Source: Nipponacmea schrenckii (taxonomy: Eukaryota; Mollusca; Gastropoda; Lottiidae). From it: 64,000 nucleotides of DNA. This document shows positions 59,301 through 64,000 of this stretch, piece after piece (within the stretch, counting starts at the first letter, position 1; each line of letters opens with the position of its first letter). Made by a program: the position numbers and the translations under genes. The DNA is taken from positions 1,550,001-1,614,000 of the forward strand of contig JAUJPP010000006.1 in the NCBI GenBank assembly GCA_030562195.1, in the 5' to 3' direction. The notes under the pieces are model-generated. The model was given only the letters and a program-made list of their open reading frames with translations. It was not told where the DNA came from and searched no databases.

Positions 59301-60110
59301 CTTTTCTTCTGGATGAATTATCCTGCTATGAATTTAAAATACAACTTCTGAACAATGTAAGAAGCCCATAACGTATTGCACCAATACCGTTCAAGTTTCT
59401 AGTTTTTTGGTATTTTTTCATGTAACAAAACCGTCATTTTCGCCCAAACGTCTACTTGCCCACAGTCAAATCCTAAATAAGGACCATTCGACCGTCTTAT
59501 AGAGCATAGTGATTTCCAGTGAAGGACAACAGACTATAAATATGTTTTGATCTGCTTAGCCTTTTTTTAGCATAATGTTAATAAAATGTTAAATACACAA
59601 CTGTTGTTAATATCAGAGTGTAGGCCTATTATTAATAGAGAAGACATTGTTTAAAAATAACTATTCAAGTTTATCACATGCATGTGATAATCTAACACCT
59701 TCGTCTGGCTCATTACTTCTGATGTTGTAGCTACACGAATTCTCCACCCCAATACCATGTGTTGTTCTTCTGCCTAACTGAATAATCGCTTTGATATCGA
59801 CCAAAAAATATTACAAATCCCCCCGGCGTGAACGTGGTCCCTCCCTTTTCTCGAAGAAACCCCTTTCATTTTCGGCCACTTGTAATTATTAAGAAGATAC
59901 GCTATTAAAGTATTTTGTCTGACTGACTAAATGCTATCAAACCCTTTTCCCAAGTGAAAAGAAAATAAACTTACGGTCAATGCCGTTCAATCTCGTCAGA
60001 ATTTTAGATGGTTCCAGATATTCTTCAATTGTTGGTCTCATGGCATCTATCAAATGTTTCTGCATGTTAAATTTCAAATCTCCGTCATGTTTGATGGGGT
60101 CTGCAGCCAT
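50165..60110 (-). CDS. RIG-I-like receptor with two CARDs, lacking Hel1 and C-terminal domain
   Basis: Multi-exon minus-strand gene. Exons: 59975-60110, 57375-57503, 56732-57082, 55871-55978, 55347-55382, 54600-54827 (or to 54695), 53338-53543, 52420-52570, 51754-51984, 51363-51489 and a last exon ending at 50165. Phases agree through the first ten exons. RIG-I-like receptors sense viral RNA in the cytosol and signal through CARDs. Seen: tandem CARDs (exons 1-3), an acidic linker, a motif-III-like segment, Hel2i, and Hel2 with motif IV-like LIFVRTRGTCYAICEW and LLVATSDQKMNLDI at motif V. The last exon matches the pincer helix region and ends there, so the RNA-binding C-terminal domain is absent. 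Motif I (GxGKT), a DExH box and motif VI were not found. Known RIG-I/MDA5 proteins are about 900-1000 residues; this model has about 620. It may be a catalytically dead or regulatory form, or a decaying gene. Confidence 0.75.
51363..51489 (-). CDS. Hel2 motif V exon of the RLR-like gene
   Basis: Encodes DQQDAAMVRFRSGTTKLLVA, TSDQKMNLDIQEY and TIVHDYPSN. It aligns with the RIG-I/MDA5 stretch that holds motif V, where the usual (A/E)EG-(I/L)-DI is here KMNLDI. An in-frame TAG follows YPSN. The exon must be spliced inside it (TA then GTGGTA) to continue, otherwise the protein ends here. Confidence 0.65.
51754..51984 (-). CDS. Hel2 motif IV exon of the RLR-like gene
   Basis: Acceptor CTCTCATTGCAG; donor CTCG followed by GTTTAG. 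It encodes NENPSLGILKEEIIKLMK, then LGLIFVRTRGTCYAICEWMK, the clearest helicase signature in the gene. Compare the Hel2 start of RIG-I-like receptors: N-P-K-L-x-x-L, then I-x-F-x-x-T-R. The loop after motif IV is shorter than usual before the next exon. Confidence 0.75.
52420..52570 (-). CDS. Hel2i exon of the RLR-like gene
   Basis: Acceptor GTTTTGATTCAG; phase 0 in, phase 1 out. It encodes VYNVSLDIHDLVRLSDVLEY and a following helix. It matches the Hel2i segment K-Y-N-(E/D)-A-L-x-I-N-D-x-x-R-M of MDA5 and RIG-I. Its acceptor is tandemly repeated in the adjacent intron (52556-52765). Confidence 0.7.
52556..52765 (-). repeat. 40-bp tandem array of the exon's own 3' splice acceptor
   Basis: Five copies, read on the minus strand as 'ctgttctgattcag', 'gtgtaccatgtttcaa', 'taaatata'. 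Each includes the acceptor and the first 14-15 bases of exon 52420-52570. The innermost copy is the functional junction. Confidence 0.9.
52765..52930 (-). repeat. two reversed units of the 86-bp satellite
   Basis: Contains 'acaggaccatgtccttgtg', 'tctgacccatgtaaaat' and 'tctatgggctgga', reverse complements of the array at 47155-48240, inside an intron of the RLR-like gene. They are followed by a T-rich tract to about 52980. Confidence 0.8.
53338..53543 (-). CDS. Hel2i entry exon of the RLR-like gene
   Basis: Acceptor ATTTTTTTTTCAG, donor CAA followed by GTGAGT; phase 1 in, phase 0 out. It encodes NSYDYNQWATDIRRLAVKKK and later FLGNIVAITRHLQ. It matches the Y-x-Q-W start of the Hel2i insertion that is specific to RIG-I-like receptors and Dicer-type helicases. 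Confidence 0.7.
53930..54565 (-). mobile_element. 5'-truncated LINE 3' end
   Basis: The minus-strand frame ending at 54266 reads RRQSYPTNPFRIMSLKNIYT, then FYGTCIKLWNDLPNNIKSI and FKHAIKKHLFKNQRL, the C-terminal tail typical of non-LTR retrotransposon ORF2 (W-N-x-L-P ... F-K-x-x-L-K-x-H-L). A T-rich run on the plus strand at 53931-53965 corresponds to its A-rich 3' tail. It lies in an RLR-like gene intron, in the same orientation. Confidence 0.7.
54600..54827 (-). CDS. motif III-like exon of the RLR-like gene
   Basis: Encodes NIVGRVALGGSRCDEAKEQI and LKTMLKIELFLNFN, resembling the RIG-I/MDA5 stretch around motif III (V-x-G-L-T-A-S-x-G-V-G ... E-x-I-L-K) but with TAS replaced by VAL. Two acceptors keep phase 1: one giving 54827 and one giving 54695. 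The extra 5' part of the longer form partly matches a dispersed-repeat-like block near 55165-55186, so the shorter exon may be correct. The donor GCAG followed by GTAAGT is strong. Confidence 0.55.
55347..55382 (-). CDS. 36-nt linker micro-exon of the RLR-like gene
   Basis: Acceptor CATTAATTTTGCAG, donor TCAG followed by GTGAGTTG; phase 1 to phase 1; encodes DGSSNEEQMDTS. Its end and the following intron start resemble exon 55871-55978 (ETMDTL, GTGAGTTG), so the two look like an exon duplication. Confidence 0.65.
55871..55978 (-). CDS. linker exon of the RLR-like gene
   Basis: Acceptor TGCCTTTTGCAG (a second AG lies six bases on), donor TTGG followed by GTGAGTTG; 108 nt, phase 1 to phase 1. 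It encodes an acidic, proline-rich, probably unstructured linker (SLPSGQVDQGPDPPVQDD, then EREEETMDTL) between CARD2 and the helicase part. Confidence 0.65.
56732..57082 (-). CDS. CARD2 exon of the RLR-like gene
   Basis: Acceptor GTATTTTCCAG, donor AAAG followed by GTATGT; 351 nt, phase 1 to phase 1. It starts GFKRFLDVLDD (end of CARD1, like the R-G-F-L-D-A-L-D of RIG-I). It then reads HLLPNLIQSEILDEATAQDI and LDWPFDFFQAMKEHFPA, the W-P-x-x-x-x-A-L/M signature at the end of RIG-I-type second CARDs. Confidence 0.8.
57375..57503 (-). CDS. CARD1 second exon of the RLR-like gene
   Basis: Acceptor TTGTAATTACAG, donor ACAG followed by GTTAGT; 129 nt, phase 1 to phase 1. It encodes ETREVILGEELRGFRRKAVV and LEQNIVSEFIQVLRIT, helices of a death-fold CARD that continues into the next exon. 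Confidence 0.75.
57504..59974 (-). other. intron 1 of the RLR-like gene
   Basis: Longest intron of the gene. It holds a small degenerate repeat of about 58 bp at 57935-58100 ('acataatacctcaaacgtc', 'taatacaaaagacaaa') and otherwise AT-rich sequence without a recognised exon. The open frame at 57603-57803 has no CARD or helicase features. Confidence 0.5.
59975..60110 (-). CDS. first coding exon of the RLR-like gene (CARD1 start)
   Basis: Starts at the ATG at 60108-60110: MAADPIKHDGDLKFNMQKHL, then IDAMRPTIEEYLEPSKILTR and LNGID. The donor is GACC followed by GTAAGT, phase 1. It matches the first helices of RIG-I CARD1 (x-x-L-D-P-x-x-I-L-x-x-L). The start is the first Met of the open frame and gives a normal CARD N terminus. 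Confidence 0.75.
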
Positions 60111-61288
60111 ACTTTTCTTTTAACTATTTGACACAATTAAGACAAGTATTAAAAGTGGAGGTGAGAAAGGGGCTATTTCACGGAAGCGATGACAAAAATA
60201 CTTCCCCTTCCCTCTCTCCTTCGAAACAAGCTCTAGAAACCTTTAGTTGCTCTAAATATTAAAAATAATACAATTTTGGAAAATGTGCATCCATTTTTAC
60301 ATTTCGATTCTCAAGCGTCCAAACATATCAAGTCATTAAACCTTCGTAAATTTTCGTTAATTTCCGTGAGTTGAACATAAACTAAGAGTTTAAAGGCCGA
60401 CATTTTGCCTGAAAAATGATCAGAGCAGGAAGCTGTATGCAGGTTTTGGTTGACAAAAATTGCGTAAAGATTTTGACGACTGCTTTTTTTTAAATATTAA
60501 ACTATCAGACCTATTCAAAATGGCCGCGAACTGCGCTCGGGTTTGTTATTTTCAACATAGGTCGCATAATCAGCCTCGAATTCTTCATCGACATTTGTCT
60601 GTACAGCGGTAGTCGATGACCGTCATATTCTTAACACCAATCGCTCAATTTCCACCCTCTTCACATGAAATGACAACCTCTATCAGTAGATACAGGGACT
60701 CAAATCCCCAGTCCTCACGTGACTTCCTGTGAAATCACAGCACCGTTTCCCTCTGTGAATGTTATATATAGACAATGAAATGTGTTTTATTATTTATATT
60801 GACTGGATCAAGAATATTTGACCCACAGAAATAAACGTAGGTCGCTCGTAATCACCCCTCCTAACATTTTACTTCTATCAAATACTTACATCATGAACCA
60901 TAAGGTAGTCAAATTCGATCACGAATATATTTTGAAGATAAACAAGATAATAAAACAATGAAAATCAGCTTACCTTGTATTTGAAGAGAGAATTATGACT
61001 ATTTATAGCTACGGAAATCCCCGTTTATAAATAGATTTTCATACGTGTATTATGAGTAAAATCAATCTATCAGGTGTGTGGCTGTTAGCTATGGTACAAA
61101 GTATTACATAACATAATAATATTGACTATTTATTACAAGATGTTTTTATACATAAATCATTAATAGATAATATCATAATCGAAAGTTTTTAGCTTTTGAA
61201 CTTAGAGCTTCAGATGATCATTTCAATAAAAAATTATCGACAACGAATTTAGAGATTTAAACTAACAATTACTAGTACATAGTTTAAA
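60111..61288. other. 5' flank of the RLR-like gene, no other gene seen
   Basis: AT-rich sequence between the start codon and the 46-bp satellite. No second gene or clear promoter element could be supported by eye. Confidence 0.45.
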
Positions 61289-61289
61289 A

Positions 61290-62390
61290 ATGTCAGTTTT
61301 CTCCTTGTGATATGAATAATAGTTTTGATAGGTATATGTCAGTTTTCTCCTTGTGATATGAATAATAGTTTTGATAGGTATATGTCAGTTTGCTCCTTGT
61401 GATATGAATAATAGTTTTGATAGGTATATGTCAGTTTGCTCCTTGTGATATGAATAATAGTTTTGATAGGTATATGTCAGTTTTCTCCTTGTGATATGAA
61501 TAATAGTTTTGATAGGTATATGTCAGTTTTCTCCTTGTGATATTGATAATAGTTTTGGTAGGTATATGTCAGTTTTCTCCTTGTGATATGAATAATAGTT
61601 TTGATAGGTATATATCAGTTTTCTCCTTGTGATATGAATAATAGTTTTTAAAGGTATAAGTCAGTATTCTCCTTGTGATATGAATAATAGTTTTGGTAGG
61701 TATATATCAGTTTTCTCCTTGTGATATGAATAATAGTTTTGATATGTATATGTCAGTTTGCTCCTTGTGATATGAATAATAGTTTTGATAGGTATATGTC
61801 AGTTTTCTCCTTGTGATATGAATAATAGTTTTGATAGGTATATGTCAGTTTGCTCCTTGTGATATGAATAATAGTTTTGATAGGTATATGTCAGTTTGCT
61901 CCTTGTGATATGAATAATAGTTGTGATAGGTATATGTCAATTTGCTCCTTGTGATATGAATAATTGTTTTGATAGGTATATGTCAGTTTGCTCCTTGCGA
62001 TATAAATATTAGTTTTGATAGGTATATGTCAGTTTTCTCCTTGTGATATGAATAATAGTTTTGATAGGTATATACCAGTATTCTCCTTGTGATATGAATA
62101 ATAGTTTTGATAGGTATATGTCAGTTTGCTCCTTGTGATATGAATAATAGTTTTGATAGGTATATGTCAGTTTTCTCCTTGTGATATGAATAATAGTTTT
62201 GATAGGTATATGTCAGTTTGCTCCTTGTGATATGAATAATAGTTTTGATAAGTATATGTCAGTTTTCTCCTTGAGATATAAATAATAGTTTTGATAGGTA
62301 TATGTCAGTTTGCTCCTTGTGATATGAATAATTGTTTTGATAAGTATATGTCAGTTTTCTCCTTGAGATATAAAATATTAGTTTTGATAC
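61290..62390. repeat. 46-bp satellite array, right
   Basis: About 24 units of the satellite of 48241-49650, same orientation, with a TTTGCTCC variant common here (GTCAGTTTGCTCC). The array is cut off abruptly at about 62390, where the MADF/Harbinger-like element begins. Confidence 0.95.
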
Positions 62391-62739
62391 GCTCGACGTA
62401 GTAGCATACCGTGTGCGGGTGATTTTCGGTGTGCATTTGGCCACTCGTGGACGCGTGGAAAATATCTATCGTGTTTGATATTTCTGGCTACGTGTGGACG
62501 ATGCCACACCGTGTGCGGGCTACCGTGCGCTACTTTCTCAGGGGACAGATTCAATGCGCATGCATTATTGGCTTTTAAAGATGGCGGCGTCCAGTGAAGT
62601 GGTGACGGAAGCAATCCTTTAGGATAAATTTGTTGAATTGTGGCAAGATTTCCCCTGCCTCTCTGATATTCAATCAACAGAATTTAAAGACAGAGGCTTG
62701 CGTGACAGTGCTAGCTATTAAAAAAAAACTGCTACAGCC
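62391..62739 (+). pseudogene. MADF-domain pseudogene, probable PIF/Harbinger-type element
   Basis: From the ATG at 62581 the plus strand reads MAASSEVVTEAIL, an in-frame TAG (62620-62622), then DKFVELWQDFPCLSDIQST and EFKDRGLRDSAS before a TAA at 62719. This is the first half of a MADF DNA-binding domain (F/L-I-E-L-x-x-x-x-P-x-L-x-D-x-x-x-x-x-Y/F-K-D-R-x-x-R). The GC-richer, CpG-rich 62391-62580 part, with repeated 'ccgtgtgcgggt' words, is unlike its surroundings. MADF/Myb-like proteins accompany PIF/Harbinger transposases; that origin is inferred. An LTR begins directly after. Confidence 0.65.
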
Positions 62740-62951
62740 TGTAATGTATTTGCCTTAGCACTGTGGCTAGAGCCGCATATATTTAGTAGGAGATTGCTCT
62801 CCATACAAGATACTAGCTGGTCACGTGACTCGCATTCCTTGATGACGTATTTTTCTATGTATGATGTTAGCCGCCATTAAAATTTACCAATAAATAGATT
62901 AACTGTTTGAGTGACGTTATTACACAATGTCCACAACTATTAAACGTGACA
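62740..62951 (+). mobile_element. probable 5' LTR of a Ty3/gypsy-like element
   Basis: 212 bp starting TGTAATGTATTTGCC and ending ACGTGACA (TG...CA), with an AATAAA at about 62891. It is followed at once by TTGGCGACGAG, a primer-binding-site-like word in the expected place before gag. The matching 3' LTR lies outside the window, so the left end is inferred. Confidence 0.65.
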
Positions 62952-63034
62952 TTGGCGACGAGTGATAAATAAAAGGTTTGAGAACGTTTTAAAAACATTT
63001 TGACGTACGATACTCAACCTTTTCATGCAAAAGA

Positions 63035-64000
63035 ATGGCGTTGAAATGATCACTGTACGATGAATTCGATGTCAAAGATGGCGACATTTCCTGTTACTTG
63101 GCAAGATTGGACCAATTTTTCATCGCTAACGATATTGAAAATACGAGAGCCATTTCAAGTTTTGACCGATTTATGTTTTCCTACAGCTCCTCACGAGAAA
63201 ACTTACGATGAATTAGAAAAGTTATTGAAAGAACATTATAAATCACCCAAGATTACGGTCACGGAACGTTTTAAATTTCACAATTTTAAAAAAAAGGAAG
63301 GACAGTCCATAACTGATTACGTCAAGGAATTGAATCATATGGCAACCTCCTGTGAATTCACTGCTGGAACTTTGGAAGAAAATCTCAAGGATAGATTTAT
63401 TTGTGGCTTGATAAACACTAGTATTCAGAAGAAGCTATTGTATGAAAATAAAGATTTTCATGACTCTGTGAGACTTGCCAAAGCTGAAGAAGCTGCCAGG
63501 GAAAATGTGAATCGGGATACTAACAATAGTACCAGTACCACAACTCCTGTAAACAAGGTCTTCTCCAGAAAACCCAGAGAGGCTCCTTCACAATCACAGT
63601 ATAAACCTGGTGGATTTAGGTCAAGGTGTGACAGGTGTGGATTATCTAATCACTCAAGAGAGGATTGTTATTACAAAAACTTTAAATGTTTTAAATGCAA
63701 ACAAATTGGACGTTCTGAATGTCGTTCACGAAATCAAGGTGCTTCTAGTCAACAAAATAATAGGTCTATGCCTAGACAACGTAAGAGAAGTAAATCAAAT
63801 CAGAGACAACGAATAAGATATGTAGACAGTTCAGAAGATTTTACACTTATCAGTTACGAAGATTATGTAACGTATTTTAAGAATCACAAACTTGAACATA
63901 GTAGTAAACAATTGCATACTTACGCTGGTACTGAAATAAAATTGGTTGGTGAAATTGTAGTGAATGTGAGATATGGAGATCAAGTGTTCAAAAACATTAT
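63035..64000 (+). pseudogene. damaged gag and protease start of a Ty3/gypsy-like retrotransposon (partial)
   Basis: The ATG at 63035 opens MALK, then an in-frame TGA (63047), then a gag N terminus (DGDISCYLARLDQFFIANDI). This frame is lost near 63150. Gag homology resumes in another frame (REPFQVLTDLCFPTAPHEKT) and then stays open to the window edge. The retrotransposon gag domain (RFKFHNFKKKEGQSITDYV) is followed by a complete CX2CX4HX4C zinc knuckle at about 63627-63668. A second knuckle reads CFKCKQIGRSEC, which has no His and is too short. The protease region begins after VDSSEDFTLIS without a visible DTG/DSG active-site triplet. The copy therefore looks defective by several small losses. 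It continues beyond the window. Confidence 0.8.

Overview
The window is eukaryotic nuclear DNA, most probably from a mollusc (a gastropod is my best guess; I cannot name a species). The evidence is AT-rich DNA with small phase-1 exons and GT-AG introns, a tRNA-derived SINE whose 3' tail carries a conserved 'gtaggacgtaaaactcc' block followed by short ATTTC-type repeats, a CARD-bearing RIG-I-like gene, and secreted or membrane PAN/Apple-type proteins. Roughly a third of the window (about 20 kb, summed by eye) is tandem repeats. Most long open frames are translations of these repeats and are not genes.

Layout. 1-13.4 kb: a minus-strand three-exon gene encoding a signal peptide, three PAN/Apple-like modules and a transmembrane tail (exons at 6810-6840, 5508-6566, 2690-2850), followed by a second, decayed copy of the same locus (11.2-13.4 kb). 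A 30-bp satellite lies between the two copies. 17.4-28.1 kb: two plus-strand paralogues, each with one PAN module and one transmembrane segment, separated by a 37-bp palindromic satellite of about 99 units. 28.1-50 kb: no convincing gene; several satellites, SINE pieces, a MITE and local duplications. 50.2-60.1 kb: a minus-strand RIG-I-like receptor gene with two CARDs and Hel2i/Hel2 helicase exons. No Hel1 ATP-binding exons and no C-terminal RNA-binding domain were found. The same 46-bp satellite flanks it on both sides. 62.4-64 kb: a MADF-domain pseudogene (probably from a PIF/Harbinger element) followed by the 5' LTR and damaged gag of a Ty3/gypsy-like retrotransposon that runs off the window.

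The three PAN genes share one architecture: a tiny first exon ending in phase 1, a Gly codon across the junction, one exon holding the whole PAN region, and a last exon with an acidic or Cys-rich stub, a transmembrane helix and a short basic tail. They look like a local family of cell-surface proteins; their ligands cannot be inferred.

The most striking observation is that in three genes (both an array-bearing PAN-TM gene on each strand and the RIG-I-like gene) a minisatellite has grown exactly at a 3' splice site. Each repeat unit contains the intron's polypyrimidine/AG end plus the first 12-38 bases of the downstream exon, which gives about 27, 26 and 5 tandem acceptors. In the first gene the unit is 96 bp (divisible by three), stays open in the gene's frame over about 11 copies, and contains a consensus 5' splice site 18 nt after each acceptor. 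It could therefore act as an array of symmetric six-residue micro-exons. Splicing behaviour is an inference and needs transcript data.
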